Shown in pieces: positions 32,376 to 40,997 of a DNA stretch of 64,000 bases. The notes under the pieces are model-generated. The model had not been told where the DNA came from and made no database searches. It was given only the letters and a program-made list of their open reading frames with translations. The number at the start of each line of letters is the position of its first letter. Positions within the stretch are counted from its first letter, which is position 1. Position numbers and translations under genes: made by a program. This stretch comes from Haloferula sp. BvORR071 (GTDB lineage Bacteria; Verrucomicrobiota; Verrucomicrobiia; Verrucomicrobiales; Akkermansiaceae), in NCBI RefSeq assembly GCF_000739615.1, contig NZ_BATP01000001.1:113809-177808 (forward strand). The letters run 5' to 3'.

Positions 32376-33893
32376 ATGGCTGTAGATTTGCTCGGTCGCG
32401 AGGGAGGTGGTATAGCCGCAGGGCTCTGCCTTGCAGGAGTCATGCTGTCGGCGCCCATCGCCCGCGGCGATGATGTGGAGGAGATGAAGCAGACCCTCGC
32501 GGCGATGGAGAAGACCATCTCGGATCTGAAGACGCGAATCGCGGTGCTTGAGGATGAAAAGGCCGAAGTAAAGGTCGCGGCGCCGCCGGCTCCATCCCGT
32601 GCTCATGCTGCGCCGTCCAAATCCGAGCCATCCAAGTCCTCGCCACCGGCTCCCGCCTTGACCACGCCCGCGGTGGTGGAGGCGAGCCCGGGAGCAGCAG
32701 GCACGGGCAGCAAGGTGCGCGACTCCGATGGCTTCCAAGAACTCCAGCAAGCGGCGCCTCGCCCGGAGAACCGCCCGCTCGATCCGAAGCTCAAGGGCTT
32801 CGTGCTGATTCCCGGCACGGACACCATGTTCAAGATTGGTGGCTCAGCCCGGGTCGATGCGATTGCGGACTTCGAGGACAATGGCAACCCCAACCAGTTT
32901 GTACCCTCGACGATTCCGGTCGGCAACCAAGCAGGCTACAGCGGCGACGAACGTTCGACGATCCACGGCAAGGGTACCCGCATCAGTCTGGAAATCCGCC
33001 GGCCGACAGAGCAGTTCGGCAACCTGCGGATCTACAACGAGAACGACTTCTTCGGTGATTCGACCTCGAACACGATGACCTTCCGGGTCCGCCACTTCTA
33101 CGGGCAGGCTTGGAATTTCCTGATCGGCCAGACCTTCTCCGGCTTCATGAATCCGGACGCATGGCCTGACGTGATCGATTACCAGGGGCCGGTAGGCATC
33201 ATTAACCGCCGTCAGGCGCAGATTCGCTATACCCAACCGCTGTGGGATGATTGTGGCGAGGGACAGGCCTATATCAGCCTCGAGTATCCGGAGAGCGACT
33301 TGCTCGATGCTTCGTTGCCGGCGAACTCCGAGGCGCGTAGTAGCACACCCGATGTCGTGATCGGCGGGAGATGGGAGGGCGATCTAGGAAACATTCAGCT
33401 TGCGGGCATTGGTCGAAGCCTGAATTTCGACAGCGATACCGGTGCAGACGGCAGCACGATGGGCTGGGGGGTAAGCCTATCCGGCGCTTGGCACATCACC
33501 GAGAAAGACGATCTTCTGGCGCAGCTTGCTTATGGCGAAGGCATCGCCCGCTACGTGAATGACTTCAATGGCAACAGTCTGGATGCCGTGTTTGTAGGCG
33601 GCGATCTCGAGGCGGTGCCGATTTTTGCGCCGATGGTCGGCTATACGCACCGCTGGAGTGAGCACTTCCGCTCGACCGTGGCCGCGAGCTGGGTGATGGC
33701 GGATCTCCCCGCAGGGGTGAATGCCCTTACTCCGGAAACCACGGCGAGCATCGGGGCCAACTTGGTTTGGCAGCCGACTTCCTCATTCCGGATGGGTCTC
33801 GAATACCTCTACGGCACCAAGGAAACCTACGACGGCACGGATGGTGATGCCAACCGGCTGAACTTTGTGGTGCGCTACGATCTGGTCAAATAA
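32376..33893 (+). CDS. DcaP-like outer membrane porin
   Basis: From the ATG at 32376 the product is 505 residues. It has a signal peptide (GGGIAAGLCLAGVMLSAPIA, cleavage near ARG-DD), then a short coiled coil (VEEMKQTLAAMEKTISDLKT) and a Pro/Ala/Ser linker. A beta-barrel begins near residue 140, with alternating strands such as GGSARVDAIADFEDNGNP and FRMGLEYLYGTKETYDG at the end. The coiled-coil-plus-barrel layout matches DcaP-type trimeric porins for dicarboxylates and related acids. It precedes the Dcu transporter by 13 bp, fitting a dicarboxylate uptake route across both membranes. Confidence 0.82.
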   Translation: MAVDLLGREGGGIAAGLCLAGVMLSAPIARGDDVEEMKQTLAAMEKTISDLKTRIAVLEDEKAEVKVAAPPAPSRAHAAPSKSEPSKSSPPAPALTTPAVVEASPGAAGTGSKVRDSDGFQELQQAAPRPENRPLDPKLKGFVLIPGTDTMFKIGGSARVDAIADFEDNGNPNQFVPSTIPVGNQAGYSGDERSTIHGKGTRISLEIRRPTEQFGNLRIYNENDFFGDSTSNTMTFRVRHFYGQAWNFLIGQTFSGFMNPDAWPDVIDYQGPVGIINRRQAQIRYTQPLWDDCGEGQAYISLEYPESDLLDASLPANSEARSSTPDVVIGGRWEGDLGNIQLAGIGRSLNFDSDTGADGSTMGWGVSLSGAWHITEKDDLLAQLAYGEGIARYVNDFNGNSLDAVFVGGDLEAVPIFAPMVGYTHRWSEHFRSTVAASWVMADLPAGVNALTPETTASIGANLVWQPTSSFRMGLEYLYGTKETYDGTDGDANRLNFVVRYDLVK

Positions 33894-33906
33894 CCGAAAC
33901 ATATTC

Positions 33907-35223
33907 ATGGATATTAAGATCATCCTCGAGATCGTTGTGATCCTCGGTGCCCTCGCGATGGGGGCTCGGACGGGTGGTGTTGGACTCGGCCTGTGGGGTG
34001 CCGTCGGACTGCTGGTGCTTGTGGTTGGCTTCGGCCTCAAGCCGGGCGATATCCCCGGCGATGTGCTACTCATCGTCCTCACGGTCATCATGGCCGCCTC
34101 AGCGATGGAAGTGGCAGGCGGCATCGACTTCCTGGTCAGCGTTGCCGAGAAAATCATCCGGAAGAATCCGAAGCAGGTCACAATCGTGGCTCCTCTGGTG
34201 ACCTATGGCTTCACCTTTGCGGCCGGCACTGGACATATCGTCTACCCCTTGCTCCCGGTGATCTACGAGGTGGCGCATGAAAGCGGCATCCGTCCTGAGC
34301 GGCCGATGGCGGTGGCGACGATTGCCTCGCAGCAGGCGATCACCGCGAGTCCGGTCTCCGCCGCGACGGCAGCGATGATTACCATGCTCGCGGGTCACGG
34401 CTACGGCTTGGTGCAGATCCTTCTAATCTGTGTGCCGTCCACGCTGGCCGCCGTCATCATCGCCGCAATCGTGCAGCTCAAGGTCGGGAAGGAACTCAAG
34501 GATGATCCGGAATACCAGCGTCTGCTGGCTTCGGGTGAATTGCAGCCGCCGGAAAAATCGACGGCTGCAGAGCCAGCTCCGATGAAAAAGGGTGCAAAAG
34601 CGAGCGCCTTGATCTTCCTGTGCGGCGTCGCGCTCGTGGTGCTGGCGGGTATTTTCGTAAAGCTCCGGACCGTAGGAGGTGTGGTGCTGGGCATGGACCG
34701 CGCCATTGCCATCGTGATGCTCACGGTGGCAGCGGTGATTGTCACGGTGACAAAGATTCCTGCCGCTGAGGTGCCGAAGTGCAAGACCTGCCAGTCCGGC
34801 GTCTCGGCGATCATCGGAATTCTGGGTCTGGCTTGGCTCGGCGACACCTTCATGGACGCGAATAGAGAGGTGATCATCGGCGGCCTCAAGAGTATGGCGA
34901 CGGCCGCACCGTGGACCTTCTCGATCGGCCTCTTCGTCGCATCCATGCTGCTCTTCAGCCAGGCTGCGACTGCCAAGACGCTGATGCCGCTGGGTATCTC
35001 ACTTGGTATCCCGATTCCAGCCCTCATCGGCATGTTCCCCGCGGTGAATGGCTACTTCTTCATTCCCAACTACGGCACCATCATCGCCGCGATGCAGTTC
35101 GACCGCTCCGGCACGACGCGCATCGGCAAGTATCTCCTGAACCACTCCTTCATGCTGCCGGGGATGATTTGCACCGTCGGGGCAGTGAGCTTCGGCCTGC
35201 TGATCGGAAAAATCTTCTTCTGA
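33907..35223 (+). CDS. anaerobic C4-dicarboxylate transporter, Dcu family
   Basis: The 438-residue protein has 10-12 membrane segments. The DcuA/DcuB signature is clear: FTFAAGTGHIVYPLLPVIYE, followed by PMAVATIASQQAITASPVSA, and a conserved C-terminal region PALIGMFPAVNGYFFIPNYG. Dcu carriers exchange fumarate, aspartate or malate for succinate in anaerobic metabolism. It lies between the porin and an aspartase, the same pairing as dcuA-aspA in enteric bacteria. The likely cycle is aspartate in, fumarate made by aspartase, and fumarate reduced or exported. The gene starts 13 bp after the porin stop and is probably in one operon. Confidence 0.88.
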   Translation: MDIKIILEIVVILGALAMGARTGGVGLGLWGAVGLLVLVVGFGLKPGDIPGDVLLIVLTVIMAASAMEVAGGIDFLVSVAEKIIRKNPKQVTIVAPLVTYGFTFAAGTGHIVYPLLPVIYEVAHESGIRPERPMAVATIASQQAITASPVSAATAAMITMLAGHGYGLVQILLICVPSTLAAVIIAAIVQLKVGKELKDDPEYQRLLASGELQPPEKSTAAEPAPMKKGAKASALIFLCGVALVVLAGIFVKLRTVGGVVLGMDRAIAIVMLTVAAVIVTVTKIPAAEVPKCKTCQSGVSAIIGILGLAWLGDTFMDANREVIIGGLKSMATAAPWTFSIGLFVASMLLFSQAATAKTLMPLGISLGIPIPALIGMFPAVNGYFFIPNYGTIIAAMQFDRSGTTRIGKYLLNHSFMLPGMICTVGAVSFGLLIGKIFF

Positions 35224-35243
35224 GCCTCAAATTTACACTCAAC

Positions 35244-37097
35244 ATGAGCTTCTCCGAAACTCGCATTAGCGATATTGCCGGCACGATTGGAATCGAGCCG
35301 GCAGAACTTGCCGCCCTCTTTGCCCAAGGCGGATCGCATGAATACAAGGCAGGCGACTACCTCTTCCACGAGTCCACGCCGCGGCAGTGGATGGGAATCG
35401 TGGAGGAAGGCGAGATCGAGATCGTGGCCGGGGTCCATGGTGCCACCACGCGGCTTGCGACCCTGACTCGCGGTGTCGCATTCGGTGAAGGCGTGATGCT
35501 CGATGATCTCCCTCACACCGCCTCGGCCATCGCTCTCAGCCCCGTCAAGGTGCTGCAGATTTCGCGCGCCGTTTTCGAGGACCTTCGTGCCTCGAAGCCG
35601 GAGATCTTTTACCGCATGGTGGGGCATGTCGCCCGCCGCCTGAGCGTCCGTCTCCGTGATGCCAATCGCCTCGCCGCAGGCGCTGGACCCGCGGTCGCCT
35701 CCACCTGGCGGCGTGAACACGACTCTCTGGGCGAGCGGGAAATCCCGGATAGCGCCTACTACGGCGTGCAAACCTTGCGGGGCATGGAGAACTTCCCGCT
35801 CTCCGGGATCCCGATTCACCACTTCAGCCATTTCGTGCGGGCCTTGGCCTACGTGAAGAAGGCCGCGGCGAGCGCAAACCAAACACTGGGGGTGCTGAAG
35901 CCCGACCGCGCGGAAGCGATCATCGCCGCCTGCGATGAGGTGATCGCGGGGCAGTGGCATTCGCACTTCACGATCGATATGATCCAGGGCGGAGCCGGCA
36001 CTTCGACCAACATGAATGCCAACGAGGTGATCGCGAACCGCGCTCTCGAAATCATGGGGCACCGGAAGGGTCAATACGAGCACCTCCACCCGAATGACGA
36101 CGTCAATTGCTCGCAGTCGACGAATGATGCCTATCCCACGGCAATCAAGCTCGGGGTGATCCTCGCGCTGCGGGATGCCGTCTCGGCCCTGCGTGAGTTG
36201 CGGACCGCGCTCGAAGCGAAGGCCGTGGAATTCGCGGACGTGCTCAAGATGGGCCGCACCGAGAACCAGGACGCGGTGCCGATGACTCTCGGCCAGGCCT
36301 TCGGAGCCTATGCCGTGATGATCGGCGACGGGATCCGCTATATCGAACGCGCTGGCGAAGAGCTTCACGAGGTCAACATGGGTGCCACGGCCATTGGCAC
36401 GGGCATCAACAGCCCTCCCGGCTACGCCGATCTTTGCACCAGCCAGCTCGCGGAGGTCAGCGGCCTGCCGCTGAAGCTCGCCGCGAACTTGGTGGAGGCG
36501 ACCCAGGATTGCGGTGGCTTCGCGCTGATGAGCAGCGCCATGAAGACCGCGGCGGTGCAGCTCTCAAAGATCTGCAATGACCTCCGCTGGCTCTCGTCCG
36601 GCCCCCGCTGCGGTCTTTACGAGATCCGTCTGCCCGCGATGCAGCCGGGCTCCTCGATCATGCCGGGCAAGGTCAATCCGGTCATTCCGGAGGTGGTCAG
36701 CCAGGTCTGCTACCAGATCATCGGCGCGGATGTGACCATCTCGATGGCCTCCGAAGCCAGCGAGCTGGAACTGAACATGGCCGAGCCGATTATTGCCTTC
36801 AACCTGCTCTTTGGCCTGACGCTCTTGCGGAATGCCGCGGTGATCCTCAACGCCCGCTGCGTTTCCGGAATCGAGGCCAACAAGGAACGCTGCCTTGAGT
36901 ACGTGCGCAACTCGATTGGCCTCGTGACGGCGCTCAATCCGGTGCTTGGCTACGAGCGCAGCGCCGCCATCGCCAAGGAAGCCCTGAAGACCGGTGGCAG
37001 CGTCTATGACCTCGTGCTCGCCAAGGGCTGGCTGGCCAAGGAACAGCTCGATGATCTGCTCTCGCCGGAGAAGATGACACGTCCCCGAACGATCTGA
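35244..37097 (+). CDS. aspA: aspartate ammonia-lyase with N-terminal cyclic-nucleotide-binding domain
   Basis: This 617-residue fusion starts at the ATG at 35244. Residues 8-130 form a CRP-type cNMP-binding domain (HEYKAGDYLFHESTPRQWMG, GEGVMLDDLPHTASAIALSP). Residues 145-617 form a full aspartase: REHDSLGEREIPDSAYYGVQ, TSTNMNANEVIANRALEIMG, and the catalytic loop GSSIMPGKVNPVIPEVVSQV near residues 469-488. The aspartase-type ISMASEASELELNMAEP tells it from fumarase. The reaction is L-aspartate to fumarate plus ammonia. No DNA-binding helix-turn-helix follows the cNMP domain, so it probably regulates the enzyme directly. It follows the Dcu gene by 20 bp. Confidence 0.88.
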   Translation: MSFSETRISDIAGTIGIEPAELAALFAQGGSHEYKAGDYLFHESTPRQWMGIVEEGEIEIVAGVHGATTRLATLTRGVAFGEGVMLDDLPHTASAIALSPVKVLQISRAVFEDLRASKPEIFYRMVGHVARRLSVRLRDANRLAAGAGPAVASTWRREHDSLGEREIPDSAYYGVQTLRGMENFPLSGIPIHHFSHFVRALAYVKKAAASANQTLGVLKPDRAEAIIAACDEVIAGQWHSHFTIDMIQGGAGTSTNMNANEVIANRALEIMGHRKGQYEHLHPNDDVNCSQSTNDAYPTAIKLGVILALRDAVSALRELRTALEAKAVEFADVLKMGRTENQDAVPMTLGQAFGAYAVMIGDGIRYIERAGEELHEVNMGATAIGTGINSPPGYADLCTSQLAEVSGLPLKLAANLVEATQDCGGFALMSSAMKTAAVQLSKICNDLRWLSSGPRCGLYEIRLPAMQPGSSIMPGKVNPVIPEVVSQVCYQIIGADVTISMASEASELELNMAEPIIAFNLLFGLTLLRNAAVILNARCVSGIEANKERCLEYVRNSIGLVTALNPVLGYERSAAIAKEALKTGGSVYDLVLAKGWLAKEQLDDLLSPEKMTRPRTI

Positions 37098-37143
37098 GAT
37101 CAAACGAAGTAATCCGCCCTGGCGTCAGGCTCGGGCGGGTACG

Positions 37144-37157
37144 ACCAAGGTGCAATA
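37144..37157 (+). promoter_or_regulatory. conserved motif site 2 (upstream of pckA)
   Basis: ACCAAGGTGCAATA lies 74 bp before the ATG at 37232, in the direction of the PEP carboxykinase gene. It belongs to the five-site set with consensus ACCAARGTRCAATA. Confidence 0.6.
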
Positions 37158-37231
37158 TTCACCATGCCTAAGCCATGGCATGAACAATGGCCCTCAGTCC
37201 TGCGGGGCCGGGGCAACCCATCCTCACGACC

Positions 37232-38815
37232 ATGTCCTCGATCGATCTCTCCGCTTGCGGCCTGTCGGTCGCTGAAGTTCATCACAATCTCCCACCCAGT
37301 GGGCTGTACGAACACGCGATCCGTTTTGAGCAGAATAGCAGCATTGCCGACAATGGCGCGCTGGTGGCCTACTCGGGGGTCAAGACCGGCCGATCGCCGA
37401 AGGACAAGCGGGTCGTCAAAAGCCCGGAGTCGGAAAAGGACATCTGGTGGGGCGGGGTGAACATTGCCCTCGAGCACCAGACCTTTTTGATCAATCGCCA
37501 GCGCGCCCTCGACTATCTCAATACCCGCGAACGACTCTACTGCTTCGATGGTTTTGCCGGTTGGGATCCGGAATATCGCATCAAGGTCCGGGTGATTTGC
37601 TCCCGTCCGTACCATGCGCTGTTCATGCACACGATGCTGATCCGCCCGTCGAAGGAGGAATTGGAGAACTTCGGCGAGCCCGACTTCGTGATTTACAATG
37701 CCGGCGCCTTCCCGGCGAACCGCCTGACCAGCGGCATGGGATCTCCGACTAGCATCGATCTATGCCTGGAGGACAAGGAGCTGGTAATCCTCGGCACCGA
37801 GTACGCGGGAGAGATGAAAAAGGGCGTCTTCACGGTCGCCAATTACTTTGCACCGAAACGCGGGGTGCTATCGATGCATTGTTCAGCCACCGCCGACCGC
37901 AAGACCGGGGCCTCGTCCCTGCTCTTTGGACTAAGCGGCACCGGCAAGACCACGCTCTCAGCGGATCCGAAGCGGCATTTGATCGGCGATGACGAGCATT
38001 GCTGGAGCGACGAGGGTATCTTCAACATCGAGGGCGGGTGCTATGCCAAGGCGATCAACCTCACGCCCGAGAGCGAGCCGGATATCTTCCAGGCGCTGCG
38101 CTTCGGCCCGGTGCTGGAGAATGTGGTGCTCGATGAGGACCATGACGTTGACTACACGGACACCAGCATCACCGAGAATACGCGTGGAGCCTATCCCATC
38201 GAATTCATCCAGAATGCGAAGGTGCCTTGTGTGGCCGGTCATCCCACCGATGTGATCTTCCTGACCTGCGACGCCTTTGGGGTCTTGCCACCGGTCAGTT
38301 CCTTGTCTCCGGCTCACGCGATGTATCATTTCATCAGTGGCTATACCGCGAAGGTAGCGGGCACGGAGATGGGCATCACCGAGCCGCAGACCACCTTTTC
38401 GCCTTGTTTCGGAGGTCCCTTCCTCGTGTGGCACCCGAGCAAGTATGCCGAGTTGCTGGCGGAGAAAATGCGCAAGCACAATGCCCGCGTCTGGCTGGTC
38501 AATACCGGCTGGGGCGGTGGCGGGTACGGTGTCGGCAAGAGGATCAGCCTGAAAAATACCCGCGCCATTATCGATGCGATTCACGACGGTTCGCTTGCCA
38601 GCGCCAAGACCGACCGTGATCCGGTCTTCGGTTTCGACATCGTGACGGAGGTGCCTGGCGTGCCCTCGGAAATTCTCAGGCCGCGCGACGCGTGGGCGGA
38701 CAAGGCGGCTTATGATGCCACGGCCAAGAAGCTCGCCGGGCTCTTCGTGAAAAACTTCGAGACCTATGCAGAAGGAGCCTCCGCCGAGGTGAGGGCCGCG
38801 GCGCCTGTCCCTTGA
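37232..38815 (+). CDS. pckA: phosphoenolpyruvate carboxykinase (ATP)
   Basis: From the ATG at 37232 the protein has 527 residues, the normal size; an in-frame ATG at 37187 would add 15. The family motifs are present: SGVKTGRSPKDKR early, FMHTMLIRP, the P-loop GLSGTGKTTLSADP (about residues 232-245), the metal-binding IGDDEHCWSDEGIFNIEGGC, and VWLVNTGWGGGGYGVGKRIS. It converts oxaloacetate plus ATP to PEP, CO2 and ADP in gluconeogenesis, or the reverse in succinate-forming fermentation. Its place after Dcu and aspartase and before phosphofructokinase fits a C4-acid/glycolysis switch. A motif of the five-site set is upstream. Confidence 0.95.
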   Translation: MSSIDLSACGLSVAEVHHNLPPSGLYEHAIRFEQNSSIADNGALVAYSGVKTGRSPKDKRVVKSPESEKDIWWGGVNIALEHQTFLINRQRALDYLNTRERLYCFDGFAGWDPEYRIKVRVICSRPYHALFMHTMLIRPSKEELENFGEPDFVIYNAGAFPANRLTSGMGSPTSIDLCLEDKELVILGTEYAGEMKKGVFTVANYFAPKRGVLSMHCSATADRKTGASSLLFGLSGTGKTTLSADPKRHLIGDDEHCWSDEGIFNIEGGCYAKAINLTPESEPDIFQALRFGPVLENVVLDEDHDVDYTDTSITENTRGAYPIEFIQNAKVPCVAGHPTDVIFLTCDAFGVLPPVSSLSPAHAMYHFISGYTAKVAGTEMGITEPQTTFSPCFGGPFLVWHPSKYAELLAEKMRKHNARVWLVNTGWGGGGYGVGKRISLKNTRAIIDAIHDGSLASAKTDRDPVFGFDIVTEVPGVPSEILRPRDAWADKAAYDATAKKLAGLFVKNFETYAEGASAEVRAAAPVP

Positions 38816-38851
38816 TCCGGGGTGGATCTCGCCTCCCAACCGAATAGCCAG

Positions 38852-39232
38852 ATGATCGAGCACCATTTCGATACGACGACGGCCATTCTCCACGTTCGGC
38901 CCATGTCGTCCTTGGAGAAAAAGGACTTCGAGGAACTCGCGAAGGAGGTGGATCCTTTTATCGAAGGGCAGGGGGATCTCTCCGGCCTGATCGTGGAGAT
39001 CTCCGGCTTCCCGGGCTGGGATAGCTTCGCTGCGATGGTCAGCCACCTGAAGTTTGTGCGCGATCACCACAAGCACATCAAGCGCGTGGCCTTGGTCACC
39101 GATTCTGCCTTGGGCCGTGTCGCGGAGCATCTGGTGTCTCACTTTGTTTCCGCGGAGCTGAAGCAGTTCCCGGCCGAAGACTTGGATGCGGCCAAGACGT
39201 GGATTCTCGCGAAGCAAGCGAACGGGGCATGA
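38852..39232 (+). CDS. SpoIIAA/STAS-like protein
   Basis: From the ATG at 38852 (MIEHHFDTTTAILHVRPM) the protein has 126 residues; a GTG at 38822 would add ten. The pattern LEKKDFEELAKEVDPFIEGQ, LSGLIVEISGFPGWDSFAAM, then HIKRVALVTDSALGRVAEHL and a final AKTWI is that of SpoIIAA-like (DUF3478) domains. Their function is poorly known; relatives bind lipids or nonpolar ligands. It overlaps the start of the AspT-like exchanger by 4 bp and follows pckA by 36 bp, so it may modulate the exchanger. Confidence 0.8.
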   Translation: MIEHHFDTTTAILHVRPMSSLEKKDFEELAKEVDPFIEGQGDLSGLIVEISGFPGWDSFAAMVSHLKFVRDHHKHIKRVALVTDSALGRVAEHLVSHFVSAELKQFPAEDLDAAKTWILAKQANGA

Positions 39233-40899
39233 GTTGGCTTTTCGAACTGCACAAGACCCAGCCGGTAGCGCATGCAATCGGGGTCTTGTCATTCGTCTGC
39301 GTGCTAGGCATGGCGTTGGGCAGCCTGAAGTATCGAGGCATCGGCCTCGGGACCGCGGGGGTGCTCTTTGCCGGAATCGGCGTCGGGCATTTCGGAGAAC
39401 CAGTCGATCATGCGACGCTGGATTTCGTGAAGGAATTCGGCCTCGTGCTGTTTGTTTTTACGATCGGTCTCCAGCTCGGTCCCGGCTTCTTCGCCGCCTT
39501 GCGCGAGAAGGGGGTGAAAATGAACGCACTCGCTGCTGCGATCGTGGTGATCGGTGCGGTTGCCGCGCCGGTGGCCGGATGGATCGCGGGCTTCGACCGG
39601 GCGGCGGTGCTGGGCATCTACTCGGGGGCGGTGACGAATACGCCGGCGCTGGGTGCCGGATCCCAGGCGATCAGTACCATGGCGGGCGTCACGGATGATC
39701 AGAAGGCCATGCCAGCCCTTGCCTATGCGGTGACCTATCCCGCGGCGATCGTTGGCATCATCGCGGCGCTGCTGATCCTGAAGAGGATCTTCAAGATCGA
39801 TGCGGTGAAGGAGGCGGCCTCATTTGCGGAAGCCAACAATCGCAAGGTTGAGAAAATCGAGCGCCGGACCTTGGTGGTCACCAATCCGAACCTCGACGGC
39901 CTGCCGCTGTCCGAAGTGCCCGGCAGGGAAGAAGCCGGTGTGACCATTTCCCGTGTGGGCCGAAACGGCGTAACGCAGGTCGCCCATGATACCACGGTCA
40001 TCCAAAGCAATGATCTGCTCACGGTGGTAGGAACTCCGGATGCCTTGGATCGATTCGAGCGAGTGGTCGGGCATCGCAGCGATCAGGATCTGGTGATCGA
40101 CGACTCCAGCCTGACGTCGCGCCGGGTGGCAGTTACCACCAGGACGGTCCTCGGCCAGTCGATCGGACAGCTGGGTCTGACTGAGCGCTTTGGCGTGGCG
40201 GTGACCCGGGTCACCCGGGCTGATATGGAGATGTCGGCAGTGCCCGGATTGCACCTTCAATTCGGCGATCAGCTCCAGATCGTCGGACGCAATGAAGATC
40301 TGGACCGTGCGGCAAAGGCGCTGGGCAACTCGCTCAAGGAGCTGAACGAAACACATTTCATTCCCCTGTTCATCGGGATCGTGCTGGGCGTCGTTCTCGG
40401 CACCATGCCCATCGCGGTGCCGGGCATGCCACAGCCGGTGAAACTCGGACTGGCCGGTGGCCCCTTGGTGGTCGCCTTGATCCTCGGGCGCGTGGGACGA
40501 ATTCGTCACCAGGTGTGGCATATGCCGGTGAATACGAACCTAGCCTTCCGGGAATTCGGCATCGCCTTGTTCTTCGCCACGGTGGGCCTGAATGCCGGGG
40601 CCAAGTTTTTTGCGACGGTTTTCAGTGCCACCGGCCTGCAGTGGCTGCTGGCCGGGCTGGTGGTCACCATGCTCCCCCTTCTGCTGGTCGGGATTCTCGC
40701 GAGGATCTTCCTCAAGATGAACTTCATCGATCTGAGTGGTCTCCTTGCTGGCAGCATGACCGACCCGCCTGCTCTGGCTTTCGCCTCGAATGTCGCCGGC
40801 TCCGGATCTCCGGCCGTGAGTTACGCCACGGTGTATCCGCTCACCACGCTCATGCGCATTCTCTCGGCGCAGATTCTGGCGATCGTGCTCTTTGGTTGA
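39229..40899 (+). CDS. aspartate-alanine exchanger (AspT/YidE-type) transporter
   Basis: The 556-residue protein has two membrane halves, each with the AAE signature: EFGLVLFVFTIGLQLGPGFF with YSGAVTNTPALGAG in the first, and EFGIALFFATVGLNAGAKFF with LLAGSMTDPPALAFA in the second. Two RCK/TrkA_C-like domains lie between (about residues 205-375; PLSEVPGREEAGVTISRVGR, LRLQFGDQ-like HLQFGDQLQIVGR). AAE carriers exchange aspartate for alanine or related C4 acids and can generate membrane potential. It sits near aspartase and Dcu genes, so aspartate or succinate exchange is likely. The start overlaps the SpoIIAA-like gene (ATGA). Confidence 0.85.
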   Translation: MSWLFELHKTQPVAHAIGVLSFVCVLGMALGSLKYRGIGLGTAGVLFAGIGVGHFGEPVDHATLDFVKEFGLVLFVFTIGLQLGPGFFAALREKGVKMNALAAAIVVIGAVAAPVAGWIAGFDRAAVLGIYSGAVTNTPALGAGSQAISTMAGVTDDQKAMPALAYAVTYPAAIVGIIAALLILKRIFKIDAVKEAASFAEANNRKVEKIERRTLVVTNPNLDGLPLSEVPGREEAGVTISRVGRNGVTQVAHDTTVIQSNDLLTVVGTPDALDRFERVVGHRSDQDLVIDDSSLTSRRVAVTTRTVLGQSIGQLGLTERFGVAVTRVTRADMEMSAVPGLHLQFGDQLQIVGRNEDLDRAAKALGNSLKELNETHFIPLFIGIVLGVVLGTMPIAVPGMPQPVKLGLAGGPLVVALILGRVGRIRHQVWHMPVNTNLAFREFGIALFFATVGLNAGAKFFATVFSATGLQWLLAGLVVTMLPLLLVGILARIFLKMNFIDLSGLLAGSMTDPPALAFASNVAGSGSPAVSYATVYPLTTLMRILSAQILAIVLFG

Positions 40900-40944
40900 T
40901 GGTCGATTTAAGGTCTCTGACTGCCGTTAATCACGACGGGGTAA

Positions 40945-40958
40945 ACCAAAGTGCAATA
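40945..40958 (+). promoter_or_regulatory. conserved motif site 3 (upstream of phosphofructokinase)
   Basis: ACCAAAGTGCAATA lies 39 bp before the ATG of the phosphofructokinase gene and points toward it. It belongs to the five-site set. Confidence 0.65.
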
Positions 40959-40997
40959 GACCCCGGGCGGGTCGTGGGATCACCCTGAGTTACGGTC

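Noticed and set aside
35244..37097. Class II fumarase
   Set aside because: The SSIMPGKVNPVIPE context followed by MASEASELELNMAEP is the aspartase pattern, and the Dcu neighbour supports aspartase.
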